From Bacteroidales bacterium (GTDB taxonomy: Bacteria; Bacteroidota; Bacteroidia; Bacteroidales; Lentimicrobiaceae): 64,000 nt of DNA. The position numbers and the translations under genes are program-made. This document shows positions 1 to 9,680 of this stretch, piece after piece. Under the pieces are notes generated by a model. That model made no database searches. It saw nothing but the letters and a program-made list of their open reading frames with translations, and was not told where the DNA came from. Each line of letters begins with the position of its first letter. The first letter of the stretch is position 1. The stretch is from contig JALHHH010000003.1 of NCBI GenBank assembly GCA_022837485.1, positions 42,153 through 106,152 of the forward strand, written 5' to 3'.

Positions 1-1
1 A

Positions 2-913
2 CAGTTGAACCAGGTAATATTCAACGTTTTAAAATCATGGGACAGCGAGCGGGCCAAAGTCTACCGCGAGTACCTTCAGATTGCCGACGAATGGGGTACT
101 GCCGTTATCGTTCAGAAAATGGTGCTGGGCAATTTACACCGGACTTCGGGAACAGGAGTGCTGTTTACGCATGCCCCCGACCTGGAACAGCCGGGCATAC
201 AGCTTTACGGCGACTTCACCCTGTGCAGTCAGGGAGAGGACATTGTTGCAGGACTCGTACATCCCTGGCCGGTTACCGAGCGGCAGCGCAAAAAGCTGTT
301 TGGTGAGAAAGGGGTATCGCTGCAACTGGGCTTTCCGGAAATCTATGAAAAGCTCCTTAAAATAACCGAAGAACTTACCGAAACCCACGGGTTCAGTCAT
401 CAGGAGATAGAGTTCACCTTTGAAAGCGAAAATCCGGACGATCTTTACATCCTTCAGACCCGCGACCAGGAAATCCGTAAGCCGGATTTGAGTTTTGTTT
501 TCAACTGCAAGCCAAGCGAACTCGACTTGCTGGGAAGGGGTATTGGCCTGGGCAAGGGTGTTATGAACGGCATACTTGCCTTCGATATGCACGATCTGGA
601 ACGCTATGCCGACCTGTCAGACAACAAGATTCTGGTGCGGCCCGACACCGTTCCCGACGACATAGGAATGATCTTCGCGTGCGACGGTCTTATTACTGCC
701 AGGGGAGGTGCCACATCCCATGCGGCAGTTACAGCAGTCAGACTTGATAAAACCTGTGTGGTTAACTGCTCCGACCTCATCGTAAACGAAAAGGAAAAGA
801 TATGCTCGATTAATGGCCGGACGCTGAAACCAGGTGACAAAATAGCCATCGACGGGAATCTGGGAAACATATATGCAGGCAATTACCCGGTTAAGCTCGC
901 CGAATTGGGATAA
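2..913 (+). CDS. Pyruvate phosphate dikinase-like protein, 3' part (gene starts before the window)
   Basis: The reading frame is open from the first bases, so the true start lies upstream and about 303 C-terminal residues are visible. The first half is the end of a PEP/pyruvate-binding ATP-grasp domain, closing with the family motif LYILQTR. It is followed by the swivelling phosphohistidine domain with GGATSHAAV, whose His codon is at 719-721. In PPDK and PEP synthase this His carries the phosphoryl group between ATP and pyruvate/PEP. The protein stops right after this domain, so the C-terminal PEP-binding TIM barrel of full PPDK is missing. It could be a stand-alone nucleotide/phosphohistidine protein that works with another partner. 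Family is clear; substrate is unknown. Confidence 0.8.
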   Translation, partial: QLNQVIFNVLKSWDSERAKVYREYLQIADEWGTAVIVQKMVLGNLHRTSGTGVLFTHAPDLEQPGIQLYGDFTLCSQGEDIVAGLVHPWPVTERQRKKLFGEKGVSLQLGFPEIYEKLLKITEELTETHGFSHQEIEFTFESENPDDLYILQTRDQEIRKPDLSFVFNCKPSELDLLGRGIGLGKGVMNGILAFDMHDLERYADLSDNKILVRPDTVPDDIGMIFACDGLITARGGATSHAAVTAVRLDKTCVVNCSDLIVNEKEKICSINGRTLKPGDKIAIDGNLGNIYAGNYPVKLAELG

Positions 914-1111
914 TATCCGGTTTTAACACCTTGCTTCCAGAAAGCGAAAATTGCAGGTTACAGCATGAAGTATGACCCAAGGAGCATATTTACAGCGAAT
1001 TGAGCCGTTTTTGAAAGAAAGATAACTGAGGCAGGTATCGGGATGAAAAAATGATATCAGGGAAAGCTTCCCCAATCCTAAAACTTTTCTAATCTTTGTA
1101 CCGTTTTAGTA

Positions 1112-1119
1112 TAGGTTTG
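1112..1119 (+). promoter_or_regulatory. Bacteroidota -7 promoter box for GAPDH
   Basis: TAGGTTTG matches the Bacteroidota sigma-70 -7 consensus TAnnTTTG and lies 88 bases before the GAPDH start. A TTTG at 1095-1098 could serve as the -33 element, but its spacing is short. Assigned by pattern only. Confidence 0.5.
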
Positions 1120-1207
1120 AATTCATTCATTACAGCTGATAATAACAACAGGAACGAAAAGACACATTATTTTTTTCTGATATCCTGTAAAAAACAACCC
1201 TCCTGCC

Positions 1208-2455
1208 ATGGAAAAGATCAACGGAAAGAACATTCTCGGCATTAACGGAGCCGGGCGCATTGGAAAGCTAACCTTGTGGAACCACATCATGAACAAGCAC
1301 TTTGGTGGTATTGTGGTGAATGTAGGCCGCGGAGTGGGTAAAAATCTGGAAGCACTGCTTCACAACATTCAGAATGATTCGACCTATGGATCGCTGAGCA
1401 ATTTTCTCTACGGACATTCGGGCAAAAAATGTGAGATAAAAATCCTCGACTCAGCTATTAACCTGGTATCCATCGACGGCGTTCCGGTACAATTTCTGCA
1501 GAATGCACGCAATCCCCGCGAAATCAACTGGTCTGCACACAACGTAAGGCTGGTGGTGGATTGTACGGGAGCCTTTCTGGATCCCACCGTTCCTGCCGAT
1601 AATGCTAAAGGGAGTCTGCGCGGGCATCTGGAAGCAGGAGCCGAAAAAGTAATAGCCAGTGCACCCTTTAAAATCAAAGATTCCACCCAAAAGATGCCGG
1701 GCGATTCTTCCATCATGGTTTACGGCATCAATCACCTGGATTTCGACGTAAGAAAGCATCACATAATTTCAGCGGCCAGTTGTACAACAACCGGGCTATC
1801 GCATATGATAAAGCCGCTGCTCGAAACGCCGGAAACTTCCGACATTCTGACTGCCAGCATGTCGACCATACATGCCAGCACCAGTACGCAGAGCATACTC
1901 GACACCGTGCCAAAGACCGGAAGCAGCGACCTCAGGAAGAGCCGCTCCGTTTTTAACAACATTATTATTACATCCACCGGGGCAGCCAAGGCTCTTGAAA
2001 AGATTATTCCACAGGTTCAGAAGATCGGTTTTATGGCCGACTCGGTACGTATCCCCACCAACACCGCCAGTCTGATCATTCTCAACATTACGTTTCATTC
2101 GCCTCTCAACGAAATTGGAGATCCCATTGTCACCCGCGAATTCCTGAACGAAATTTACGCTCAGGCAGCCGAGGGACCGCTGGCCGGGATGCTGGAATTC
2201 AGCGAGGAGCAAAACGTATCGGCCGATATCATCGGGCGCCGTGCCGCCGTGGTTATTGAAGGCGTTGAAACCCACACACGCACCGGATTCATGGCTCTGA
2301 ACCCCGGCCTGCTGAAAAACTTCGGCATCGAACTGAATCAGGATGTTATGATCCCCGTTTGCCATGCCAAAATATTCGGTTGGTACGACAACGAATTCGG
2401 CAGCTACGTAAACATGCTCGGGAAACTTACCGAATACATCGACGGTAAAATGTAA
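1208..2455 (+). CDS. gap: Glyceraldehyde-3-phosphate dehydrogenase, divergent
   Basis: Oxidises glyceraldehyde-3-phosphate with NAD(P) and phosphate to 1,3-bisphosphoglycerate in glycolysis/gluconeogenesis. The N-terminal Rossmann motif is INGAGRIGK. The catalytic Cys is residue 192 in AASCTTTG. The partner His is in STIHAST, followed by TSTGAAKA for phosphate binding, and WYDNEFGSYVNML near the C-terminus. At 415 residues it is about 80 longer than a standard enzyme, and the usual SCTTNC is SCTTTG, so a conserved Asn and second Cys are replaced. A strong hairpin follows at 2503-2535. It appears monocistronic. A divergent class of GAPDH is the simplest reading; activity with the changed loop is inferred. 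Confidence 0.88.
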   Translation: MEKINGKNILGINGAGRIGKLTLWNHIMNKHFGGIVVNVGRGVGKNLEALLHNIQNDSTYGSLSNFLYGHSGKKCEIKILDSAINLVSIDGVPVQFLQNARNPREINWSAHNVRLVVDCTGAFLDPTVPADNAKGSLRGHLEAGAEKVIASAPFKIKDSTQKMPGDSSIMVYGINHLDFDVRKHHIISAASCTTTGLSHMIKPLLETPETSDILTASMSTIHASTSTQSILDTVPKTGSSDLRKSRSVFNNIIITSTGAAKALEKIIPQVQKIGFMADSVRIPTNTASLIILNITFHSPLNEIGDPIVTREFLNEIYAQAAEGPLAGMLEFSEEQNVSADIIGRRAAVVIEGVETHTRTGFMALNPGLLKNFGIELNQDVMIPVCHAKIFGWYDNEFGSYVNMLGKLTEYIDGKM

Positions 2456-2502
2456 TCTTCTGGCGCAAAGACGCACAAACCATTTATTTTCAATATAATG
2501 TG

Positions 2503-2535
2503 AAGATGCCCGATCAGATATCTGACGGGCATCTT
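2503..2535 (+). terminator. Hairpin terminator after GAPDH
   Basis: AAGATGCCCG pairs with CGGGCATCTT, and inside it TCAGA pairs with TCTGA around a TA turn. This makes a stem of about 15 pairs with one bulge, followed by a short TTTC stretch. It lies 48 bases after the GAPDH stop. Confidence 0.6.
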
Positions 2536-2612
2536 TCGATTCCGGTTATTCTCGGGTTGAACCGGAGGAGAGATCATTCTCCGTTTTTATCGCAACTGCG
2601 ACGGGCAAAATT

Positions 2613-2633
2613 GCCGTACCCGGAGGTACCGGC
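2613..2633 (-). terminator. Weak hairpin after the GLUG T9SS protein gene
   Basis: On the minus strand GCCGGTACC pairs imperfectly with GGTACGGC and is followed by AATTTT. It sits about 20 bases past the stop of the 875-residue protein. The stem is short and the T-run poor. Confidence 0.35.
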
Positions 2634-2652
2634 TTAAATCAACGTATTTTTT

Positions 2653-5280
2653 TTACAATACAATTTTGGTGCTGCTGATTTTTCCTTCACTTCTAACCAT
2701 CACCACATAAATCCCGCGAGGCAATCCTGTGGCATCTATATCAAGCGAATCCTGTCTTTTACAACTCGTTTGCCGGATTACGTTACCCATAATTCCGGCA
2801 AGTGAAATATCTGCCCCGGCTGGAAGACCGCTCAGGCGGATTACACCATTGTATGCATAAACGCTTACGCTTTCAAGGGGATTATCATCGCCTGTACCGA
2901 GGGTTCCAAAGTGAAGCAGGAAGCGGTCGGGATCGTCGCCATCATCGGCCATGAATGAGTAAACGGGCAACTTGCTCAGCTGAGTAACTTTATTGGTTTT
3001 TAAGTCGGTGAGGTAAACATTGGCACCGGGGATCGTTTTTGCCAGTTCTATAGTATACAGGCTGGAGCCGTTCTTTACAAATCCAAACGGAATGTAAAGC
3101 ATCTCATTGATGGAAGGAAGAGTATTCAGAGCCAGGAATGCATCCCAGGAGCGGGAATAAAACATAGGCGCATAGCCGGGAAGAAAGTGTGCATCGTACT
3201 CCATATCAAATCCTTCCGTAGCATGATTATCAAAACGGACTATGCTGGTCTGAGATGTACCGGCATCCTGATCGGTGACCTTCAGAAGAAGAAAGTCATT
3301 ATTATCTTTCAAGCCCGCGGATTTATCGCCGATGCATGCGTCGGGAGGTATTGTCAGCTGACCGTTGCCGGACGTATACACCATAAAACCATTCATCGGT
3401 GGAATTATACCACCGGTTTCGGTGAGAGTCAGGTAGCTGGCGCTCTCCGAATTCCACAGATATACTGCCGACGATGAAATATTCTCTTTAATCCATGAGC
3501 CGCTGTTCCAGTCGATGGGGCTCATGAACGGATTCCCGGCAAGGTGAAAACCGGGATACATACCCGTGCTGCTGCGACCAAGACTCTGCAGCACTATGGC
3601 AGAACTGTTCAGGGTACCGCTGAAGCTGTGGACGCCGGCCGACTGGTAGGCAACCAGATATCCGGTTCCGGGTCTGAACGAAGAAATCTGATACTCAGGG
3701 TTCCGTGCATCGAGCCAGCAAGTTGAGGGTTGATTACCATCAAAAGCAAAAAACTTAAAGTCGTTACCTTCTCCGTCGGGGGTCCAGTCCCCATCTATTG
3801 ACTGAGCTTCGACGGGGGACGACAGCAGATGCCAGCCTTTACCAGGCATATCCCAGGCTGCAGCTTCAATGGTAAGGTTTATAGTAGCCTCGAGAAAATC
3901 GTTGTGACCTGAAATAATTCCCGTTCCGCTGTTATCGGAATTCAGGATAAGGCCGTGAATGCCGTTGTCGTTAAGAACCGGGCCCTGTACCCGGAGGCTG
4001 CCACCGGGATTAACGGTAAGGTATCCTTCTCCGGATATTGCCATGCTTTGGGGAACAGCCTGCCCGTCCAGAATGGTGCTTATTTCAGGATAAAACGAAC
4101 TACCTCCCGGAATTACAATCATATCCTGCTTCCCTGGCACCCTGCCCATGCTCCAGTTGGCCGGCATGGTCCAGACAGAGGACAGTTGTCCTTTCCAGGT
4201 GTTGAAAGTACTGCTCAAAACGGGTCTGAGTAAAGGGTAATCGTTGTTGACACCCGGAGAAAATATCCAGTTCATACTGAAATCAAACCCTATAAAGCTG
4301 TCTTCCGACTGCATCTGAATGGTTGTAAGTCCCGTACCTCCGGGCGATGTAGATTTTCCCGACGTTTGAGTATCCCAGAATGCGTGTGTAACGGAACCTT
4401 TGTGTCCGGATTCATCCTCCATGCTACCCGCCAGTCCGCCGGTATAAACGGCTCCGCTTGCAGCGATAAATCCCGTTGAAAAGCATCGGTCGATTATTCC
4501 GTTACTTCCGGTGCAACCTACCAGTCCGCCGGCATAGGCCACTTCCCATGAACCGTTTTTGATGGCGGTAACCTTGCCCCGGGAATATGAATCGAGGATG
4601 ATACCCTTGCGATTACATCCCGCCAGTCCGCCAAACATAGCAGCGCGGTTCTGACCGGATGGCTGGGCACCCGAATAATATACATCCACATTGGCAGAGC
4701 ATTTTATAATCATCGGATTATTGCCTCCGCCCGGAGAATTTCCGGCACTTGTGTTGCAACCGGATAGTCCGCCCGTAAAGCCATCGCCGGTTACCGAGCG
4801 GGCTCCCGTTTCCCCTTCCACCGAGCAACCCTCGATCAGGGTATAAACATTTCCCTGCACGGTGCCGGAAAGGGCTCCTGTACCCACGCCTCCTGTAACA
4901 TTTATATTCTTTAGTCTTACATTACGGATTACAACCGGATTTTGTACGGTTCCTTCTCCAATAATTCCAAACAGACCCACGGCGGGTGTTCCGGGTCTGT
5001 TGATGCGCAAGCCGGTAATTTCAAATCCTTTACCGTCGTAATTTCCCGTAAAGGCCTGGCTGCTGCCTGCACCTCCTATGGGCTCCCAGTTGGAAAAACC
5101 GGAAATATCAATGTCGGCTGTCTGAACGAAATATCCGTTCATGCTGGTGCGGATGTTGTTGAGGTCGTCGGCCGAGGAAATTCTGTAAGGATTACCGGGA
5201 GTTCCGTCCCCTCCGCTAAACTGTGCATACAGGCAGCCCGACAGGATGATCAGAGCAACTAAAAGGGTAAACTTTCTCAT
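2653..5280 (-). CDS. Secreted T9SS protein with GLUG-like repeats
   Basis: 875 residues. The first 20 form a signal peptide (MRKFTLLVALIILSGCLYAQ), and since a Cys occurs in its end a lipoprotein reading is possible but less likely. Residues about 25-340 contain repeated Gly-rich beta units of GLUG type (GGLSG, GGLAG, GGLVG), as in Bacteroidota surface proteins. Residues about 360-790 form a beta-rich module also found in three other proteins of this window, with typical phrases GYLVAY and GNPFMSPIDW. The last 75 residues are a type A T9SS sorting domain ending SSTKIVL. Expected at the cell surface or released; ligand unknown. Its neighbours give no specific function. Confidence 0.8.
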   Translation of the reverse strand: MRKFTLLVALIILSGCLYAQFSGGDGTPGNPYRISSADDLNNIRTSMNGYFVQTADIDISGFSNWEPIGGAGSSQAFTGNYDGKGFEITGLRINRPGTPAVGLFGIIGEGTVQNPVVIRNVRLKNINVTGGVGTGALSGTVQGNVYTLIEGCSVEGETGARSVTGDGFTGGLSGCNTSAGNSPGGGNNPMIIKCSANVDVYYSGAQPSGQNRAAMFGGLAGCNRKGIILDSYSRGKVTAIKNGSWEVAYAGGLVGCTGSNGIIDRCFSTGFIAASGAVYTGGLAGSMEDESGHKGSVTHAFWDTQTSGKSTSPGGTGLTTIQMQSEDSFIGFDFSMNWIFSPGVNNDYPLLRPVLSSTFNTWKGQLSSVWTMPANWSMGRVPGKQDMIVIPGGSSFYPEISTILDGQAVPQSMAISGEGYLTVNPGGSLRVQGPVLNDNGIHGLILNSDNSGTGIISGHNDFLEATINLTIEAAAWDMPGKGWHLLSSPVEAQSIDGDWTPDGEGNDFKFFAFDGNQPSTCWLDARNPEYQISSFRPGTGYLVAYQSAGVHSFSGTLNSSAIVLQSLGRSSTGMYPGFHLAGNPFMSPIDWNSGSWIKENISSSAVYLWNSESASYLTLTETGGIIPPMNGFMVYTSGNGQLTIPPDACIGDKSAGLKDNNDFLLLKVTDQDAGTSQTSIVRFDNHATEGFDMEYDAHFLPGYAPMFYSRSWDAFLALNTLPSINEMLYIPFGFVKNGSSLYTIELAKTIPGANVYLTDLKTNKVTQLSKLPVYSFMADDGDDPDRFLLHFGTLGTGDDNPLESVSVYAYNGVIRLSGLPAGADISLAGIMGNVIRQTSCKRQDSLDIDATGLPRGIYVVMVRSEGKISSTKIVL

Positions 5281-5729
5281 AACAGAAAAGTTTTAATGTA
5301 TGAATCTTCGCTTAACAATTTAATAGTGAAGCGATTACTAATAATAGCCAGCGTAATTATTCTATCTGCAGGCCATGTTCTCACCAGCAGTTACTAAATC
5401 CAAATCAATGCGGATATATTGCTTTATATCTAAATTATCACTAAGTAACCGGGGATTGTCAATAAAAATTAATTCAAATTGTAAAAAAGTAAGAATGGCG
5501 ATGCCTGATGCAGTAGAACCACAAAGGCCTCTGATTCTCAGTCTATTTTCAGAAAACCGTTGACTGGCGTGCTCTGGAAGGCTTTTCGAAGGCATTACAA
5601 ACCGGGAACATTTTTAGGATATAAAAACTGAGCCTCATTCCGTTTTGAGAAAAGCGGAATGAGGCTCTGAAGCTGTCGTTTTTACCGCCCTTAAGCAGCG
5701 AAGTCCAAGGGCAGTAATACTGTTATGAA
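5281..5729. other. Intergenic stretch, no gene seen
   Basis: 449 bases between two minus-strand genes. The left half is AT-rich and presumably carries the promoter of the GLUG protein, though no clean TAnnTTTG box was found. The right part holds the strong hairpin at 5622-5667. Short open frames here have no family features. Confidence 0.5.
5622..5667 (-). terminator. Strong rho-independent terminator after the PID-CTERM-like gene
   Basis: GAGCCTCATTCCG at 5630-5642 pairs perfectly with CGGAATGAGGCTC at 5655-5667, and the pairing extends into the loop. On the minus strand the stem is followed by AGTTTTTAT. Confidence 0.8.
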
Positions 5730-5963
5730 CTAATCATTTGCATTTCGCTGAAATTCGTATACTTTTTTTGCACCGTAGACTCCGAACAAAAGAAGAGTAA
5801 ACGGGAGTGCAGGACCCAGGGGAGCGCTCCCGCCCGCCTGATTACCCGTTTGACCGTGATCGGGGGGCGGAGGTGGTACCGATTGTGCAAAACCTGAAAC
5901 GGGATGCGAAAAAGACAAGCTGAGTGATGCTGCAAAGCAAAAATGTACTATCCATTTTTTCAT
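5730..5963 (-). CDS. Small PID-CTERM-like sorted surface protein
   Basis: 77 residues: a signal peptide of about 27 residues ending FAQ, a Pro-rich linker (VPPPPP), then GGSAPLGPAL, a single hydrophobic segment and a short basic tail GAKKVYEF. This tripartite Gly/Pro motif, transmembrane helix and KK tail resembles the short C-terminal sorting signals called PID-CTERM in Bacteroidota, thought to be handled by exosortase-like systems. Almost nothing is left between the two signals, so it may be a tiny cell-envelope protein or a processing substrate. It has its own strong terminator and sits between two large T9SS protein genes. No sortase-like gene is in the window. Confidence 0.6.
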   Translation of the reverse strand: MKKWIVHFCFAASLSLSFSHPVSGFAQSVPPPPPDHGQTGNQAGGSAPLGPALPFTLLLFGVYGAKKVYEFQRNAND

Positions 5964-6100
5964 ATTCGTGATGTTTTAAATGTTTTATTAGAAAAGAATG
6001 CGCGATGTTAGTAATGCAATCCGGGTTATCATCGGGCAGCCGAAAGGGTTTAGCGGCCCTTACGGACTTACAGAAAAAAGACTTCCGGCGACAAATCCGG

Positions 6101-9100
6101 TTAATTCAGAATCAGTTTATACCTTAAAACACGTTTGGAATCGGAAATGCTCAGAATATACATTCCGGCAGGAAAATTCCCATAAGGAATATGAATGCTG
6201 CCTTTTCCGATTTTAAGCCGTGTAATCAAACGTCCGTCGGTGCTGTGAAGCTCCAGCCATGAAAAGTGTTCTGCACTGCTGATAAGGATGATGTTTCCGG
6301 AAACGGAAACCGACGGGATTGGTGATTCGGGATCGGGGTCAAGGCCAACTGTACCGAAAAAGATAGTAAACCGGCCGGGATCATCGGCTTCGGCGGACTC
6401 GAAACGATACGTTTCTGAAGAACTCAGGTTGATGGTTTTTTGAAGTAAATGGTCGGTCATGAAAACGGTGTAGCCTTCGGGAGCATGCAGCAATTCAAGG
6501 GTATAGCCGGTTGCGGCGTTTTTAACAAAACCAAGATTGAATGCAGTGCCGGAACCGAAGGAAGGAACCGTATTTACCGATAATCGTTCATTCCCTGCAA
6601 GGCTATAGAAGAGAGGGGCATACCCCTGCACAAACCGGGCATCGTATATAAAATCGTAACCGGCGCCAGCATCCGGATCGGAGCGCAGCCATACCACCTG
6701 CGAGGTGCCGCCATCGGTTTCGCTGACGGCCAGTTTTACTGCATTCCCTGTTTCAGAATATATCCACTGCGATGTATTATGTGTTCGTGAAGCTGCGGGT
6801 ATGGTTAATGAAGCTCCGTTGCCGGCCGATTGCACCATAAAACCAAAGCCTTGCGGGATGGTCATGCCGGGAAGCAGATCGGTGTAGGATGCTGCTGCAG
6901 AATTCCAGAGCTTGGCAATACCCGAAATGGCCCCGGGCTGCCAGTTTCCATCGTTCCATACAATAGGCGAAGGGTACGGATTCCCCAGCAAATGCCATCC
7001 CCCGCCCTGGGCGACACCCAAACCTTCAACCCTAAGGTCTCCTGTAACTAATGTACCGGTAAATATTTTCTGAACTTCATTTTGTTCGTAGGAAATCAGA
7101 TACCCTCGTCCTGTTTCAAAATTTTCGCTTCCGTTCCAGCCGGCAAATCCCTCATCTTTTGCATTCATCCAGAGGCCATGCAACTCGTCCCAACCGTAAA
7201 GATCGTAATCGTTTCCTGCTCCGGAGGTTGCAAAATCCATGAAATTCTGTCCGGCAACCGGTGCTCCGATCATATGCCATCCCGTGTTCCAGCTGTTCCA
7301 TCCGCCGGAAAAATCCCGGATAACGGAAACGGAGCCTTCGCCTGTACCGTATGCTATCAGCGAACCCTGTGGGACAACCGTTAGGGAGCCTTCCGGCGTT
7401 ACTTCAAGATGGTCGCATCCGGCCTGGGTATATACTGTAACATCGTGGGCGATACGAACGCTGTTAACAGGTCCCGGAACTTCACCGCCCTGCCAGGTAG
7501 CAGGTGCAGCCCAGTCGCCGTGCTGAGCCGAAACGTAAACAGGAAGCAGTGTTGTGACTTCAATTCTGTTGGAAGGATCACTGTTGCCGTCGGCACTGGT
7601 TGCCTTCACGGTATAGTAGTATCCGGTGGCAGCTTGCAGCCCCGTTACAGGATACGAAACGGCATTCCCAACCGGCAGATCGTTGTATTCTGCCACCTGG
7701 TTGGTGTATGATGCAGTATGTACCCCCAGATTTCCGGTGTAGTTGGTTTCAAACGATATCCAGTTTCCCGGATCCCAGTCCGTGTTGGGCATAATAACCT
7801 CCGGCTTTCTTACCAGGGTTACATCTGCACCCCAGTAGGGATCGGGCTGATCGGGGATTCCAACTATATCCACGGGGATACCATTCAGGCAGAGGGCAAT
7901 GGCATCGTTGCCATTAAAAGACATGGCTGATGAACCGCTGTAGAGATCCACAAAGTCGCCGGTTATGTAGTCGCCCGACGCAGCAGAGGTATAGGCAACA
8001 ACATAGGTATCTCCGGCAGTGAGAAGTCCCGACAAGGCCAGTTCCGAGGAAAAGCTGCCTGCTCCGTTCGACTGCTTTTTGATACTATATGCTGAAAGAT
8101 CAACATCCATCCCTGTTCCGTTGTATATCTCAATGGCTTTCCGGTAACTTGTCCCTTCCGCATATTCCGAAATCACCAGCGATGGCGGGGTTTGAATGTT
8201 CTGTGTATACACATTCAGGAGATAACCCGATGCATTCTGTACCGGGAGCCAGTTGGCGGTAAATCCGGATTGAGAAATTCCGGTAGCCGGAAGAGCCACC
8301 GGAGCCCCGGGAATCTCCGGTATGGTAACCATTCCGAAGCACTGAACATAAGCCGGTTCGGCGGCGGAGGAGGTGCATATTATACTCCCCTGGGCGGCAC
8401 CTGCAGGCAATCCCTGTTTCATCCGTACAAAAATTTCTGTAGGTTGGAGCATCCCGGCAACGGGGTTAAGCTCAAGTGGATTGGCAGCAGTGAAACCTGC
8501 TCCGGACAACAGCGAAACCTCGAAAGCAGAGGGGGGAAGGATGGTAACCACCGACTGCAAAGCCAAACCAGTTAAAGTGAACGACTGCTCCTGAGAAGGA
8601 CCTGTACCGGAATAGGTGAAACCATCTAAAACTAACGGATTAACAATCATTTCAGGATCTGCAGGGCGCTGGGTGATGGTAAAATCATCCACATACCTGA
8701 CTTCGGCTCCGGATCCCTGTCTGGCATCCCTCAGCCTGATAAAAACATTGGAATAGCTGCTTATGTCGGCTGTAAACTGCTGATAATCTGTGGTTGCATT
8801 GGATATACCCTGCAAAGTCACCCAGGTTGCAGCGTCGGCTGAGACCTCAACAATAAGTTCCCAATGGGAAGTGTTGGTACTCCGCTTGTACCAAAAGCCA
8901 AGTGTTTGTGGCAGCGAAACGGAAGGAGTATAAATGGCATCGTTGTATCCGTTAAACCCCAGGCTGGCCGAACCGGTGCGGGGATTGCTGTTTACCTTAT
9001 ATGTTCCGCTGTTTGTCCATCCGGGCGGGGGAACAGACTCCTCAAAGCTTTCGTTTATAAGATAGGTTTGTCCTGAAAGCCATGATGGCATGATAATCAG

Positions 9101-9145
9101 GAAGATTGCACCTAAAAACAGGTGCAGGAGGTGGATTTGTTTCAT
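6101..9145 (-). CDS. Secreted T9SS protein with lamin-tail and fibronectin III domains
   Basis: 1014 residues with a signal peptide (ending WLSGQ). A jelly-roll choice-of-anchor J-like domain covers about 27-160 (YLINESFEE start, YVDDFTI end). A lamin-tail domain lies at about 320-450 (LVISEYAEG, KAIEIYNGTG, DLSAYSIKK), inserted in a fibronectin III-like fold that resumes with GLQAATGYYYTVKA. Then follows the beta module shared with other T9SS proteins here (GRGYLISYE, LLGNPYPSPIVW, GFGFMVQSAG), and a type A sorting domain ending YKLILN. Predicted to be exported by Sec, crossed over the outer membrane by T9SS and kept at the surface. Lamin-tail domains often accompany secreted nucleases or adhesins, but no catalytic domain is visible. 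Confidence 0.8.
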   Translation of the reverse strand: MKQIHLLHLFLGAIFLIIMPSWLSGQTYLINESFEESVPPPGWTNSGTYKVNSNPRTGSASLGFNGYNDAIYTPSVSLPQTLGFWYKRSTNTSHWELIVEVSADAATWVTLQGISNATTDYQQFTADISSYSNVFIRLRDARQGSGAEVRYVDDFTITQRPADPEMIVNPLVLDGFTYSGTGPSQEQSFTLTGLALQSVVTILPPSAFEVSLLSGAGFTAANPLELNPVAGMLQPTEIFVRMKQGLPAGAAQGSIICTSSAAEPAYVQCFGMVTIPEIPGAPVALPATGISQSGFTANWLPVQNASGYLLNVYTQNIQTPPSLVISEYAEGTSYRKAIEIYNGTGMDVDLSAYSIKKQSNGAGSFSSELALSGLLTAGDTYVVAYTSAASGDYITGDFVDLYSGSSAMSFNGNDAIALCLNGIPVDIVGIPDQPDPYWGADVTLVRKPEVIMPNTDWDPGNWISFETNYTGNLGVHTASYTNQVAEYNDLPVGNAVSYPVTGLQAATGYYYTVKATSADGNSDPSNRIEVTTLLPVYVSAQHGDWAAPATWQGGEVPGPVNSVRIAHDVTVYTQAGCDHLEVTPEGSLTVVPQGSLIAYGTGEGSVSVIRDFSGGWNSWNTGWHMIGAPVAGQNFMDFATSGAGNDYDLYGWDELHGLWMNAKDEGFAGWNGSENFETGRGYLISYEQNEVQKIFTGTLVTGDLRVEGLGVAQGGGWHLLGNPYPSPIVWNDGNWQPGAISGIAKLWNSAAASYTDLLPGMTIPQGFGFMVQSAGNGASLTIPAASRTHNTSQWIYSETGNAVKLAVSETDGGTSQVVWLRSDPDAGAGYDFIYDARFVQGYAPLFYSLAGNERLSVNTVPSFGSGTAFNLGFVKNAATGYTLELLHAPEGYTVFMTDHLLQKTINLSSSETYRFESAEADDPGRFTIFFGTVGLDPDPESPIPSVSVSGNIILISSAEHFSWLELHSTDGRLITRLKIGKGSIHIPYGNFPAGMYILSISDSKRVLRYKLILN

Positions 9146-9680
9146 ACTTTGTTGTATTAGTTGGGAATAGAATTAAAAGTTCTGGCAAATTAAAGAATCC
9201 TTTCGTATCCTGTTTTTCGGCAGGCATAGGCCCCGGAGCTGCTCCGGACAGGTAAACCGGAGCTTCAACATTTGGTGGTGTAACAATCTCAGATGAATGC
9301 ATGACACTATTATTTCGGTAACAGGGATGGTGAACCAATACGTAACGAACTGGCTAATGGCTTATGAAAGCCGTGCGTGAGGAAGAAGCAGCTAAAATCG
9401 CCAGAATGCTAAATGCTCTTCCTTATTCGGAAAACGGGATAAGTGAAATTCCTGCGGTCTGAAAAGTCGGGACAATAGCCGGTAACGGCATTGCCGGACT
9501 GAGCATTCTCTCGAACAAGGGACAGATCAGACCTGCCTTGTATTTTATGTGAAGCAGGATATTACAAAAAGTTTTACCGGTAAATCGGAAAGCTGAAATT
9601 CAATAACGAATACTTACCGGCTGATAAATGATATTTAGATTCGGGATGCTTCACCGGTATTCACCAGCAATACCATCGCC
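9146..9680. other. Intergenic stretch, no supported gene
   Basis: 535 bases between the lamin-tail T9SS gene and the acylphosphatase. It contains a 15-base palindrome, CCGGAGCTGCTCCGG, at 9233-9247. A 32-codon open frame at 9364-9462 has helical composition, but nothing else supports it. Confidence 0.45.

Noticed and set aside
9233..9247. 15-base palindrome CCGGAGCTGCTCCGG
   Set aside because: The loop would be three bases or fewer and nothing nearby suggests a terminator or operator; kept only as a note.
9364..9462. A 32-codon frame starting MKAVREEEAAK
   Set aside because: The helical composition is appealing, but there is no promoter, conservation evidence or partner; chance is likely.
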